Shown piece after piece: positions 46,517 to 56,820 of a stretch of DNA of 64,000 nucleotides. Position 1 is the stretch's first letter. Every line of letters starts with the position of its first letter. The position numbers and the translations under genes are program-made. Source of the DNA: Marinomonas sp. IMCC 4694 (lineage in GTDB: Bacteria; Pseudomonadota; Gammaproteobacteria; Pseudomonadales; Marinomonadaceae); NCBI RefSeq assembly GCF_008122525.1, contig NZ_VSRV01000001.1, positions 1,054,001-1,118,000 on the forward strand, in the 5' to 3' direction. The notes under the pieces were generated by a model. It saw nothing but the letters and a program-made list of their open reading frames with translations, had not been told where the DNA came from and made no database searches.

Positions 46517-47299
46517 ATGGCCACTTTAACCACAGCCGCACTTTTATTGTTTATTGTAGGATTTCTTGCTCTTGTTATTTTTTTGCAATTGAAAGAACAG
46601 GCCCGACTGGACAGATTGCGCAAGGTGGCATTTTTAAACAATCAGTTGCGTCAAGTACGACGCTACCTCGATGATATTCCCCCTCAGTATCAGCCTAAAG
46701 ATATGAGGTTGTGGCTGTATTCTCGAAAAGTCGCGATATACGAACAGTTGCTTGTTTTACACCCAGACCCAACCCTTGCGCGGCGTCATAATCATATCGT
46801 AGAAGAAATGAATGCGTTTCAAAACAGTAAACATAAACGCCGAGCCAAACCCATCAATGACGAATTGTTGATTATGGAAATAAAGCGCCAATTTGAATCG
46901 TTTAAAGTATTTCTCGCGTTATGCCAAAAAGACAGTACGATCAGTTCGGACGTTGCCCATAGGTACAAAAAGCTGATGAACTTTTACCACTTTAAAGTCA
47001 ATGCGGATTACCACTCTTACCTTGCTAGGCAAGCATTTTTAAATGGCTTAATGGAGAACTCGGTCAAAATGTACAAAGAGGCTTTGGCACAGTTAGCGCC
47101 GGTGAAAGACACGCCCGAGGCTCAACCTACTATTTTAAAATTGAATGATTTAATACGAGAAATTGAAGAAGACTCTGCTTTGCAAAAGGCCGAAGAGGAG
47201 ATGGCAAGAAGCTCAGACAATAAAGCCGATGCCGAGCTGGATTCTGAATGGGATAAGTTCATGGAAGACTCAAACCGAAATATTAAGAAGCGTTTTTAG
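46517..47299 (+). CDS. Membrane-anchored helical protein, unknown (B of a pair)
   Basis: The 260-residue protein has an N-terminal membrane helix (LTTAALLLFIVGFLALVIFLQL), a helical cytoplasmic domain and an acidic, disordered C-terminal tail (KADAELDSEWDKFMEDSNRN). Its layout matches the upstream protein: RYLDDIPPQYQPKDMRLWLYSRKVAIYEQLL aligns with the ...DRYLTRDTKIFIIEYLLNVIAE region, and SYLARQAFLNGLMENSVKMYKEALAQL aligns with the TPR-like part. They are 51 bp apart and likely co-transcribed, probably forming one membrane complex. Function unknown. Confidence 0.65.
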   Translation: MATLTTAALLLFIVGFLALVIFLQLKEQARLDRLRKVAFLNNQLRQVRRYLDDIPPQYQPKDMRLWLYSRKVAIYEQLLVLHPDPTLARRHNHIVEEMNAFQNSKHKRRAKPINDELLIMEIKRQFESFKVFLALCQKDSTISSDVAHRYKKLMNFYHFKVNADYHSYLARQAFLNGLMENSVKMYKEALAQLAPVKDTPEAQPTILKLNDLIREIEEDSALQKAEEEMARSSDNKADAELDSEWDKFMEDSNRNIKKRF

Positions 47300-47360
47300 C
47301 AATTTTTGTGTTTTTAAAGGGTTGTTTACCGAATAACTTTAATGTCTATAAGGATTTTCT

Positions 47361-47981
47361 GTGAGTCTAGCCGTACTTTCAGCGTTTATTCCCACCTTTT
47401 TCTTTGTTTCCATCACCCCTGGTATGTGCATGACCTTGGCCATGACATTAGGCATGACCATTGGTGTAAAAAGAGCCCTATGGATGATGTTGGGGGAGCT
47501 TGTCGGCGTTGCAATGGTGGCGACCTTGTCGGCCATTGGGGTCGCAGCCTTACTGTTGAATTACCCAAGTGTGTTTATGATTTTAAAATACATTGGAGGG
47601 GCGTATCTTGCTTTTGTGGGCCTGCAAATGTGGCTTTCCAAAGGCAAAATGGCGATCAAGACAGAAGACGCCAACGCCACGCCCGCTTCGCGCGTTGAAC
47701 TGATGTCGCAAGGTTTTGTGACCGCGATAGCCAATCCAAAAGGGTGGGCATTTTTTGTGGCTTTATTGCCGCCTTTTTTGGATGCCAATCTGCCTCTTAC
47801 TGGACAGTTAGTTATTTTGATTAGTATTATCTTGGCGCTAGAGTTCAGTTGTTTGCTCATTTATTCTGCTGGGGGCAGAACGCTCAAATCCATACTAATG
47901 AAAAGTGGCAACGTGCGTATTATGAACCGTATTGCGGGTTCACTCATGATCGGGGTAGGGGTCTGGTTAGCTATTGGCTAG
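47361..47981 (+). CDS. LysE-family exporter
   Basis: The 206-residue membrane protein has the LysE/RhtB pattern: FFFVSITPGMCMTLAMTLGMTIGVKRALWMMLGEL at the start with the conserved TPGP-like TPGM, then LKYIGGAYLAFVGLQMWLSKG and GFVTAIANPKGWAFFVALLPPFLD. Such proteins export amino acids or related compounds. GTG at 47361 has AAGGA 6 bp upstream. The last four bases overlap the end of the convergent topB gene. Confidence 0.85.
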   Translation: MSLAVLSAFIPTFFFVSITPGMCMTLAMTLGMTIGVKRALWMMLGELVGVAMVATLSAIGVAALLLNYPSVFMILKYIGGAYLAFVGLQMWLSKGKMAIKTEDANATPASRVELMSQGFVTAIANPKGWAFFVALLPPFLDANLPLTGQLVILISIILALEFSCLLIYSAGGRTLKSILMKSGNVRIMNRIAGSLMIGVGVWLAIG

Positions 47982-49984
47982 GCCTTTGATCGCCTTTTAG
48001 TATGAGAGGTGCTGGTGGTTTTGGCGTTGCTTGCACTTCTCGTGAAGGACACTTTTTTTCCTCTGCTTTTACGTTTTGAAAAGGGGGTTTTGTTAGGCGA
48101 GGGCAGGTTTTGCAGTGCCGATGAGGGCATATCGCGTGATGCAATAAGCAGATCATTTAAATTATTTTCCAGGTGTATCATGAAATCTTGATAACTGGCC
48201 TCTCCCAGGCTAATGCTATTGAGTATAGACTCCCATTGTGCCGTCATGTCTGGCGTCACCAGTTGTTCAGGTAGGCAATCAATAAAAGCTCGACCTGTTT
48301 GGCTGGCGTTAATTTGCTTGCCCTGTCTTATTAGAAATCCCCGTTTAAATAGTAATTCAATAATACTCGCTCGAGTGGCCTCTGTACCCAATCCATCGGT
48401 GTCTCTTAAAATGGCTTTAATGTCTTTATTGCTGACAAAGCGACTGATGCCCGTCATGGCCGCCAGTAGCGTAGCATCGGTAAAAGCCGCCGGTGGCGTG
48501 GTTGTTTTTTCTTGAACCATGCCTTTAGTGCACCAGAGCGCTTCATTATTATTTAGTTTTGGCAGTTCGTTTTGGTTTTCGTTGTCCGCATCGTCTGCAG
48601 GCTTTTTGTTGGGTAATAAGACCTTCCACCCAAGCGCCACAGGGGTGTTACCTTTTGCTTCAAATAAGCCTTTTTCAATATCGAGCTGGATGTAAGACGC
48701 TAAATAGGTGTAATCAGGATAAAATTGCATTAGATATTGTCGAGCGATTAAACCAAATACTAACGCTTCTGTTTTGGACAGCGAGGCTACTTTGTGGGCT
48801 TGTGTAGTAGGAATAATGGCGTGGTGAGCAGTAACTTGTTTGTCGTTCCAGGCTTTATTTTTACGCGTTGGATCAGCATTAAGCGCGCCCTTGCTCAACT
48901 CTTTACTCAGTCCCTCGCCCTCGGCGCGACGCAGAGCGGCGAGGACAGCGGTCGCGTCTTTGTGTTGCTGAGTGGGTAAATATCGACAATCCGATCTGGG
49001 ATACGTGATTATTTGATGACGCTCGTACAAGGCCTGACAGGCATCCAAAACGTGCTGGGCAGACAGTCCAAACGCTTTTGCTGCATCAATTTGTAATGCC
49101 GATAAGCTGTAAGGTAAGGGTGCGGCTTGTTTTTTCTGTTGGTAACTTGCTTCGATCACACGAGCGGGTTTATCGGTAATCCGAGACGCCACATTGTGCG
49201 CAAGTGATGCACTCAATACTCGGTTGTCTGTGTCCATGTAGGGTTGGCAGGCCTCGCTCGGCCGCCACTTAGCTTGAAAACACGTGCCCTGAGGGGTTTG
49301 CACATTCGCCCATACTTGATAAAAATCCTTAGCAACAAAAGCCTCTCTTTCTTTGTCTCGAGCAACGACCAGCCCTAATAAAGGTGTTTGCACCCGCCCT
49401 ATTGATAATACTCCTTGATAGCCAGCTTGACGTCCTTTAATGGTGTAGGCTCGGGTAAGATTGAGGCCAAAAAGCCAATCGGCCCGAGCACGACCCAGTG
49501 CCGATCGAGATAAAGCAGCAAATTCGTTATTGGAACGTAAAGTATGCAGGGCTTTTTTTACTGCAGAGGGGGTCAGGTCACTGATCAATAAGCGCTGAGT
49601 GCTTTTTAGTTTTTGTGCTGAAACTTTTGTGTAATGCAGCACTTCATCTACTAATAATTGACCTTCTCTGTCAGGGTCACCTGCGTGAACCAAAACAGAG
49701 GCTTTTTTAATCAGCTTTTTGAGAATGCTTAATTGTTTTTTGGTACTGGCTTTTTCTTGCCATTGCCATTCTGTTGGAACGATGGGTAAGTGGTCCAAAC
49801 TCCACGATTTGTAAGCAGGGTTATACTGGTGTGGCTCGGCTTGTTCCAGTAAATGCCCAATGCACCAGCTGACACAATCCCCATTGGGCAACCAAATGCA
49901 GCCCTCTTCTTTTTTTTGAGGCGAGGGAAGAGCCGCGGCGATCGCTCGGGCGAGGCTGGGTTTTTCAGCAATATAAAGAATCAT
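47978..49984 (-). CDS. topB: DNA topoisomerase III
   Basis: TopB is a type IA topoisomerase that decatenates DNA intermediates. The 668-residue protein matches E. coli TopB: Toprim part MILYIAEKPSLARAIAAALP and VHAGDPDREGQLLVDEV, ARADWLFGLNLTRAYT, GVLSIGRVQTPLLGLVV, and the active-site Tyr in IITYPRSDCRYLP. TDGLGTEATRASIIELLFKRGF is another family block. The C-terminus is a basic tail (KRKSRGKKVSF...). The ATG is certain from homology, yet no Shine-Dalgarno is visible: a LexA-box palindrome directly precedes it. Confidence 0.93.
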   Translation of the reverse strand: MILYIAEKPSLARAIAAALPSPQKKEEGCIWLPNGDCVSWCIGHLLEQAEPHQYNPAYKSWSLDHLPIVPTEWQWQEKASTKKQLSILKKLIKKASVLVHAGDPDREGQLLVDEVLHYTKVSAQKLKSTQRLLISDLTPSAVKKALHTLRSNNEFAALSRSALGRARADWLFGLNLTRAYTIKGRQAGYQGVLSIGRVQTPLLGLVVARDKEREAFVAKDFYQVWANVQTPQGTCFQAKWRPSEACQPYMDTDNRVLSASLAHNVASRITDKPARVIEASYQQKKQAAPLPYSLSALQIDAAKAFGLSAQHVLDACQALYERHQIITYPRSDCRYLPTQQHKDATAVLAALRRAEGEGLSKELSKGALNADPTRKNKAWNDKQVTAHHAIIPTTQAHKVASLSKTEALVFGLIARQYLMQFYPDYTYLASYIQLDIEKGLFEAKGNTPVALGWKVLLPNKKPADDADNENQNELPKLNNNEALWCTKGMVQEKTTTPPAAFTDATLLAAMTGISRFVSNKDIKAILRDTDGLGTEATRASIIELLFKRGFLIRQGKQINASQTGRAFIDCLPEQLVTPDMTAQWESILNSISLGEASYQDFMIHLENNLNDLLIASRDMPSSALQNLPSPNKTPFSKRKSRGKKVSFTRSASNAKTTSTSHTKRRSKA

Positions 49985-50022
49985 AGATACACTTACTGTT
50001 TATATATACAGTAAGTGTATCT
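49985..50022 (-). promoter_or_regulatory. LexA (SOS) box within a perfect 15-bp inverted repeat at topB
   Basis: The arms AGATACACTTACTGT (49985-49999) and ACAGTAAGTGTATCT (50008-50022) are exact complements around TTATATAT. The core TACTGTTTATATATACAGTA (49994-50013) differs from the E. coli LexA consensus, CTGT-N8-ACAG in an AT-rich spacer flanked by TA, by one spacer base. The left arm touches the topB start codon, so binding would block topB transcription, and the mRNA would begin in or close to the repeat without a normal ribosome site. Confidence 0.75.
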
Positions 50023-50052
50023 AAGGTAGGCAAGCATGACTAGAGAAATGTG

Positions 50053-50535
50053 CTATTTAATGGGCACAACTAAAACCGGAATAGTGCTGGTGTGAATGAC
50101 TTTGTTGGCAGTTGAGCCAATGATCATTTGGCTGATCCGACTGTGCGTCCGGCTGTTCATGACAATAAGATCGGCTTTTTTGTCTTTGGCGGTACGTTGG
50201 ATGCATTCAGACGGCACCCCATTGGCTAATACGGTTTCAGGTTCGATGGCTAAGGTAGAAAGTTCATCCGCATAGGTGGTCATAAAGTGGGACAGCAATG
50301 CATTCATACGGGCATTGATCTCAACGATCGCATCTTGGCGCATCGTTTCTCTTACGTCTTCACTGATGTAATTAGAGATCATAGTCGTGGCTTGTGCGTT
50401 GAGTGGTTCCATTGCGTGCATCAAAACAACTTTCGAACCATGAGCTTTTGCAAGGCTCATTACTAACGCCATAGCAGAGTCGGTTTTGTTGTCTAGGTCG
50501 CAGGCATAAACGATCGTATTAATCTTAGGTAGCAT
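50053..50535 (-). CDS. Universal stress protein (UspA family)
   Basis: The 160-residue protein has the Usp fold: TIVYACDLDNKTDSAMALVMSLAKAHGSKVVLMHA with the Asp of the nucleotide site, and the C-terminal IVMNSRTHSRISQMIIGSTANKVIHTSTIPVLVV. The GSTANKV half of the ATP-binding motif is present, but the first glycine (usually GTHG) is replaced in MNSRTHS, so ATP binding is uncertain. It is 16 bp after the small membrane protein gene on the same strand, and both probably share the Fur-box promoter. Confidence 0.85.
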   Translation of the reverse strand: MLPKINTIVYACDLDNKTDSAMALVMSLAKAHGSKVVLMHAMEPLNAQATTMISNYISEDVRETMRQDAIVEINARMNALLSHFMTTYADELSTLAIEPETVLANGVPSECIQRTAKDKKADLIVMNSRTHSRISQMIIGSTANKVIHTSTIPVLVVPIK

Positions 50536-50551
50536 GATAAGGTCCTCTTCT

Positions 50552-50791
50552 TTATGTCTCTAAAGTGTAAGCCTTTTCGCTTTTCCCGTTCTGATCTGTA
50601 TCAATCATTGTGGTGCTTATTGGAGGAATAGGGTCTAAATAATCAGACGCTTTTTTACTGCCATGGTTAGCCAACAAAAAGCTCCCCATAGAAGACAGAC
50701 AAATAATAAAGACAAACAGTGCCCCCCAGAAATCGGTCTTTTTGCGGTTTGGTTGCATCTGATCTTTCAGAATAATCGTTCTTTTTTTCAT
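50552..50791 (-). CDS. Small single-pass membrane protein
   Basis: The 79-residue protein has a basic N-terminus (MKKRTIILKDQMQPNRKKTD), one membrane helix (FWGALFVFIICLSSMGSFLLA) and a polar C-terminus. No family was recognised. A strong Fur box is centred about 40 bp upstream of its ATG, suggesting iron-regulated expression together with the Usp gene. Confidence 0.6.
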   Translation of the reverse strand: MKKRTIILKDQMQPNRKKTDFWGALFVFIICLSSMGSFLLANHGSKKASDYLDPIPPISTTMIDTDQNGKSEKAYTLET

Positions 50792-50820
50792 TTTAACACC
50801 TCACTTTTACTAATTTATTA

Positions 50821-50839
50821 AATGATAATGAATATCATT
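50821..50839 (-). promoter_or_regulatory. Fur box
   Basis: AATGATAATGAATATCATT is nearly palindromic; its core TGATAATGAATATCA fits the 7-1-7 Fur consensus TGATAAT-N-ATTATCA with one mismatch. It lies 30 bp upstream of the small membrane protein start and about 150 bp from fklB in the other direction, so the minus-strand pair is the more likely target. Confidence 0.7.
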
Positions 50840-50986
50840 AAAATAGTATATGGGGAGGGATAAAAAACAATAAACCCTTTTTTTGTGGGTGGATATCCAG
50901 TGCGCCATGAAAAACCCGCCTAGGAGATTCTGCCTATGTTATAATTCGCCTTCAATTTTTTCGTAAATGAATAAGAGAGTGTAACC

Positions 50987-51607
50987 ATGTCAGAACTGTC
51001 GTTCGATTCTAATGAATCAAAAATCGCCTACGGTATTGGTCGTCAGATCGGTGATCAACTTCGCGGCAGCGATTTAGGTGAATTGTCCTTAACGCATCTT
51101 TTTGCTGCGATCGAAGATGCGCTTAACGGCGTAGAAATGCGCGTTCCAGGTGAAGAGCTCGAGGCCGCTTTCGCTCAACTTCAAGCGTCAATGGAAGAAA
51201 AAGCCCGTACAGGATCTGAAGAGACAGTCAAAGCGGGCGAAGATTTTCTTGCTCAAAACAAAGCAAAAGACGGTGTTCAAGTGACCGAGAGTGGCTTGCA
51301 GTTCGAAGTGCTTGAAGAGGGGGCTGGTGCCACGCCTGTTCGTGAAAACACCGTTCGTGTTCATTACGAAGGTCGTTTGATTGACGGACAAGTATTTGAC
51401 AGCTCTATCGCTCGTGGCGAGCCAATTGAGTTTCCATTGACTGGCGTGATCGCTGGTTGGACGGAAGGCCTACAGTTAATGAAAGAAGGTGCAAAATACC
51501 GTCTTACTATTCCAGCTGAATTGGCTTACGGCGCACAAGGTGCCGGTGCTATGATACAGCCTTTTTCTGTATTGCAGTTTGATGTTGAATTGATTGCGGT
51601 TGTGTAA
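50987..51607 (+). CDS. fklB: FKBP-type peptidyl-prolyl isomerase FklB
   Basis: The enzyme catalyses proline isomerisation in the cytoplasm. The 206-residue protein has the same length and layout as E. coli FklB: an N-terminal dimerisation helix region (ESKIAYGIGRQIGDQL) and a C-terminal FKBP domain with VRVHYEGRLIDGQVFDSS, VIAGWTEGLQLMKEGAKYRLTIPAELAYG and LQFDVELIAV. No signal peptide is present. A TATAAT lies at 50940-50945. A terminator follows. Confidence 0.9.
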   Translation: MSELSFDSNESKIAYGIGRQIGDQLRGSDLGELSLTHLFAAIEDALNGVEMRVPGEELEAAFAQLQASMEEKARTGSEETVKAGEDFLAQNKAKDGVQVTESGLQFEVLEEGAGATPVRENTVRVHYEGRLIDGQVFDSSIARGEPIEFPLTGVIAGWTEGLQLMKEGAKYRLTIPAELAYGAQGAGAMIQPFSVLQFDVELIAVV

Positions 51608-51628
51608 TCATTTACTGAATACAAAAAA

Positions 51629-51659
51629 AGAGTACGCCCTAGTGGGTGTGCTCTTTTTT
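51629..51659 (+). terminator. Intrinsic terminator after fklB
   Basis: GAGTACGCCC and GGGTGTGCTC pair (two G-T pairs) around TAGT with A/T runs on both sides. Confidence 0.85.
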
Positions 51660-51695
51660 TGTCTCTATTTTGCAGTTACTTTAAAGAACCAACGG

Positions 51696-52112
51696 CTAAA
51701 TATCACGCTCCATGCGAATGTGCATTTTGCCTGCTTCTAAAAATACTTTACCGTCTGTGGTGAAATTTTGCTTATCATAAAAAGGTTGAACATCGACCTG
51801 CGCATGCAAAAAAACCTGGCGGATCCCCATTTCTCTGGCCACTTTAATTGCACGAGCTAATAGCATTTCGCCGTAGCCTTGGTGGCGATACGCTTGCAGC
51901 ACGGCCAAGCGGCTTATTCTGCCATCGTCGGTGAGTCGACAGGTTCCCGTTGGAACGGCGGTGGTGCCAAAAGAAACAAAATGTACAGCGTCTTCATCTT
52001 GATCGTCCCACTCCTCTTTTGGGTCGATGCCTTGCTCCAGAATAAACACTTGTTTTCGTACAAAACTGATTTGATCTTTGCTGCTGTTCCAGTCTGATGT
52101 TAGTACTTTCAT
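51696..52112 (-). CDS. GNAT-family N-acetyltransferase
   Basis: The 138-residue protein has the GNAT fold: FVRKQVFILEQGIDPKEEWDDQDEDAVHFV at the start, the acetyl-CoA-binding loop in LAVLQAYRHQGYGEMLLARAIKVAREMG (Q/RxxGxG/A type) and a C-terminal VDVQPFYDKQNFTTDG. The ElaA-like start suggests a small-molecule acetyltransferase; substrate unknown. It lies 18 bp after roxA, so both may be co-transcribed. Confidence 0.85.
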   Translation of the reverse strand: MKVLTSDWNSSKDQISFVRKQVFILEQGIDPKEEWDDQDEDAVHFVSFGTTAVPTGTCRLTDDGRISRLAVLQAYRHQGYGEMLLARAIKVAREMGIRQVFLHAQVDVQPFYDKQNFTTDGKVFLEAGKMHIRMERDI

Positions 52113-52130
52113 AGTATGTCCTAAATCCTT

Positions 52131-53348
52131 TTATTCTTCTGGGGCCATTAATTCAATCAAACCTTGCTGACGAATAAAGAAGCGAACTAGGGGTTCCAGT
52201 TCGGCATTTTGCGACAAATCTAAGCCAGAAAAATCAAACTCAACCTGATGACAAACGGCTTCTACAAAGCCGATTAATGTGGCGTTGACGAGCAGATGCT
52301 CGCCGTTACAAAATACCCGTATTTCGCCTTGTTCTGCTTGCAGGTGTTCAAGGTTCTGCTCTTGTACATAATAGCAGATACGTGCGTCGCCAGGGCGAAC
52401 AAAGGTTTGCCCTTTAACGGCATTAACAAACGCTTCGTCCACATCGTGTTGATTGAGGGGAGACAAGTATTCTGGATACTTGCTTTCACTCATGGTTTCC
52501 CCAAGCCATTGTGCCAGTTGATCTGGCTGGTTGATCAGGCGAGCCAATTGAGCCTGAAGATAGCCGATATCGTCTTTACTGATGTGCGCGCTGTGTTGTC
52601 GCGCGGCGGTTTCTGGCGCGGCAAAGCGGTCTTTGACGTTGTCTGTTTCGCACAGTTTGTCACGAATGCCAGTGAGCACATCTTGCATGCTTGGAGCGCG
52701 AAAGCCAATGGAGTAGGTCATGCAATCGTCGTCCAAAGCGCGGCCATTGTGGGCAAAGTTTGGTGGTAAATAGAGAATATCACCGGTTTCTAATTCCCAA
52801 TCCATGTCGGTATTCACGGGAAAGTTATCTAAAATATGCAGCGAGATGTTTTCAATGGCGGAATCTTGGTATTCGTTTGGTGCCAATACTTGCCAACGAC
52901 GACGACCGCTGACTTGCACTAAAAACACATCGTATTGATCGTAATGAGGGCCAACACTGCCGCCTTCGGTGGCGTAACTGACCATCACATCGTCTAAACG
53001 CCAGCTGGGTAAAAACTCAAATTGCTCTTTTAAGGCTTGTACTTCCGGCACCCAATGGTCGAGCGCTTGGATCAGCAGTGTCCATTCTTTTTCAGGCAAG
53101 TTAGCAAAGGTTTTCTCAGTAAATGGCCCTTGTTTGGTTTCCCATGGGGTTTTGCCATGTTCGATTACAATGCGGGACTCAATGTCTTCTTCCATCGCCA
53201 TGCCAGCCAATTCGTCGGCTTCTAACGGCAAAGTGAAATTCACTAACCCCCCTCGAATCAACAAAGGCTTTTTCTGCCAATAATCATCAAGAAAAGTTTG
53301 TGCGGTCATGCCACCAAGAATAGTCAGCGGAGTCGTTAGGTCTGTCAT
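52131..53348 (-). CDS. roxA: Ribosomal protein L16 arginine hydroxylase (RoxA/YcfD)
   Basis: This Fe(II)/2-oxoglutarate oxygenase hydroxylates an arginine of ribosomal protein L16. The 405-residue protein follows E. coli YcfD: FLDDYWQKKPLLIRGG at the start, the iron ligands His 135 and Asp 137 in VGPHYDQYDVFLVQVSGRRRW, the third His near 200 in YLPPNFAHNG, and a C-terminal winged-helix region. The next gene downstream is the GNAT gene. The terminator upstream at 53405 separates it from purB. Confidence 0.9.
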   Translation of the reverse strand: MTDLTTPLTILGGMTAQTFLDDYWQKKPLLIRGGLVNFTLPLEADELAGMAMEEDIESRIVIEHGKTPWETKQGPFTEKTFANLPEKEWTLLIQALDHWVPEVQALKEQFEFLPSWRLDDVMVSYATEGGSVGPHYDQYDVFLVQVSGRRRWQVLAPNEYQDSAIENISLHILDNFPVNTDMDWELETGDILYLPPNFAHNGRALDDDCMTYSIGFRAPSMQDVLTGIRDKLCETDNVKDRFAAPETAARQHSAHISKDDIGYLQAQLARLINQPDQLAQWLGETMSESKYPEYLSPLNQHDVDEAFVNAVKGQTFVRPGDARICYYVQEQNLEHLQAEQGEIRVFCNGEHLLVNATLIGFVEAVCHQVEFDFSGLDLSQNAELEPLVRFFIRQQGLIELMAPEE

Positions 53349-53404
53349 GGAATGCTCATTAAAAGAAGAAATAAAAGGGCGTTGATCTAGTAAAATAAAG
53401 CGAC

Positions 53405-53436
53405 AAAAAAGAGCCGATAAATCGGCTCTTTTTTTC
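53405..53436. terminator. Intrinsic terminator after purB
   Basis: GAGCCGAT and ATCGGCTC form an 8-bp stem with an AA loop, with A and T runs on the two sides. It reads as a terminator for purB on the minus strand. Confidence 0.85.
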
Positions 53437-53461
53437 AGTAACCGTCTCGTAAGCTAAAAAA

Positions 53462-54871
<1,410 letters not shown>

Positions 54872-55106
54872 CTATTATAGGCAAAAGAGGCGGTCACGGC
54901 TATGGCTGAGGAGTGACTCAGGCCTAGCCTGAGAGACATTTTGTGCGCCGCTATAGATCGATCGCTCAATTGGCATTCAATAACGAACATTTTGAATTTA
55001 ATTAGACTGTTTTTGACTACATTCAGCGTTATTATAGCGACGATTAAACGCCATGCCGTTTTGGTAATGTGCAACTTTTATGCTGTTTGCTAGGAAGCTG
55101 TTTATT

Positions 55107-56708
55107 ATGAAGATAAGTCGTATTATGAACATAGTCATTGTTATCGTAATGATAGCCTTGTCTTTATTGTATTTTATCAGTCACCAAGGGCTAAACCGAA
55201 ATGAGGACGCAATACGCCAACAAGTGGTTGTGTCTGATGCTGTATCGGCGATGAAGGACGCTCGTTATTATGTTGTTCAAGTGCAGCAGTTTTTGACAGA
55301 CATGGGAGCAACTCGTAGTGAAGAAGCGCTCCCAGAGGTTGAGGTGAGTTTGAAGGGGGCCATGAACAGTCTCGACGAATTGTCGGCTATTCTGCCTGAA
55401 TACAGCGTCCGTGTGATGGGGTTGGAGAAACAGCTTAGCAACGTTTATAACGTGGGCCGAGACATGGCATCGGCGTATATCGAGAATGGCACCTTTGCAG
55501 GTAACACCTTGATGAAAGGGGAAGGGGGCTTGGATGACGCCGCGGCGAATCTTGCTGATGCTTTCGAGCTTATTGCCAATGAATTGACCGATCGGCTTGA
55601 TAAAAGTGCAGAGGCATCGATTGGAACACTGGAAGACTCTAAATTTTTGTTTTTGATAAGCAGTTTGGTGTCTGCGTTTGTCATCATTGGTGGGATTGTT
55701 CTCTTGCGTCGGCGTATATTGCCAGGCTTGAATTCATTGGAAGCTTCTTTGCACAACATTTCGGTCGGTGCTCGTGATTTAACGGTGCGATTGGATGATA
55801 ATGGCAACGATGAATTGGCGTCTGTTGCCGGCAGCTTTAATGTGTTTATAAAAGGCATTCAAGAGCTTGTTGTTACTCAACAGGGTCAAGCGACTCAGTT
55901 ATCTGTCGCCGGTGAACAAATGTTGGTTTCTTCTAATAAAACCAGTAAGGGAATGCAAGGGCTACAAAAAGAAACGTCAGGCATTGCAAACGTTGTTGCG
56001 GATATGCAAACGACGGTACGTCATGTTGCTGACAGAGCCGATGCGGCGGCAAAAGCGGCAAAAGAATCTGACAATATTGCGAAAGATGTCGAGTTGGTCG
56101 TGCAAACCAGTGTTTCGTCTATCGAAGAATTGGCAAAAGGTGTTGATAAGGCATCGAGTGTTCTTCAAGCATTGGAGAAAGACACATCGGATGTTGGCAG
56201 TATTTTGGATGTGATCCGTGGTATTGCTGACCAGACTAACTTACTTGCCCTTAACGCGGCGATAGAAGCAGCAAGAGCCGGAGAACAAGGTCGAGGTTTT
56301 GCGGTGGTTGCTGATGAAGTTCGTACTTTAGCGCAACGCACACAAGAATCGACAGAGCAAATTCAGCGAATGATTTCTCAATTACAAGCTGGCTCACACG
56401 ATGCTGTTCAGGTAATGGGCATCAGTAAGCAGCAAGCGGAGCAAAGTGTTTCTCAATCGTTAAAAGCGAGAGAAGCATTACGAGCAATAACTTCCTCAAT
56501 GGGCAGTATTTCTTCTATGGCGATCGACATAGCCTCTGCCATGGAGCAACAAGCAGCAGCGTCTGAAAATATTGATGGTCGTATTCGCTCGATTCGCGAT
56601 GAAGCGGAGTTAACGAATGACAATGCCAAGCAGTCAAACCTTGCTGCGACTCAGGTATTAAGTCAGTCTAAATCTCTGTCTCATCTTATCTCCAGCTTTA
56701 AAGTATAA
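55107..56708 (+). CDS. Methyl-accepting chemotaxis protein
   Basis: The protein of about 533 residues has an N-terminal membrane helix ([17 protein letters not shown]), a helical periplasmic domain (about 30-185), a second membrane helix ([21 protein letters not shown]), a HAMP domain and the signalling domain with tip [45 protein letters not shown]. The all-helical sensor without a Cache pattern suggests a four-helix-bundle ligand domain. ATG at 55107 is favoured by AGGAAG upstream; 55080 has no such signal. Confidence 0.9.
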   Translation: MKISRIMNIVIVIVMIALSLLYFISHQGLNRNEDAIRQQVVVSDAVSAMKDARYYVVQVQQFLTDMGATRSEEALPEVEVSLKGAMNSLDELSAILPEYSVRVMGLEKQLSNVYNVGRDMASAYIENGTFAGNTLMKGEGGLDDAAANLADAFELIANELTDRLDKSAEASIGTLEDSKFLFLISSLVSAFVIIGGIVLLRRRILPGLNSLEASLHNISVGARDLTVRLDDNGNDELASVAGSFNVFIKGIQELVVTQQGQATQLSVAGEQMLVSSNKTSKGMQGLQKETSGIANVVADMQTTVRHVADRADAAAKAAKESDNIAKDVELVVQTSVSSIEELAKGVDKASSVLQALEKDTSDVGSILDVIRGIADQTNLLALNAAIEAARAGEQGRGFAVVADEVRTLAQRTQESTEQIQRMISQLQAGSHDAVQVMGISKQQAEQSVSQSLKAREALRAITSSMGSISSMAIDIASAMEQQAAASENIDGRIRSIRDEAELTNDNAKQSNLAATQVLSQSKSLSHLISSFKV

Positions 56709-56737
56709 GGAACACGTTCGACACAAAAAAGCCTAAT

Positions 56738-56776
56738 AAAAAACCCCGAGCAATTTACGTTGCTCGGGGTTTTTTA
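56738..56776 (+). terminator. Intrinsic terminator after the chemoreceptor gene
   Basis: AAAAACCCCGAGCAA and TTGCTCGGGGTTTTT form a strong GC-rich stem around TTTACG, with a T run. Confidence 0.92.
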
Positions 56777-56782
56777 TTACTA

Positions 56783-56807
56783 GGTAAAAACCGTAATGGT
56801 TTTTACC
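56783..56807 (-). terminator. Inverted repeat after icd
   Basis: GGTAAAAACC (56783-56792) and GGTTTTTACC (56798-56807) are perfect complements. It lies 14 bp after the icd stop on the minus strand; the following sequence is A/T-rich but lacks a long T run. Confidence 0.5.
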
Positions 56808-56820
56808 TTCGTTGTTGGTA

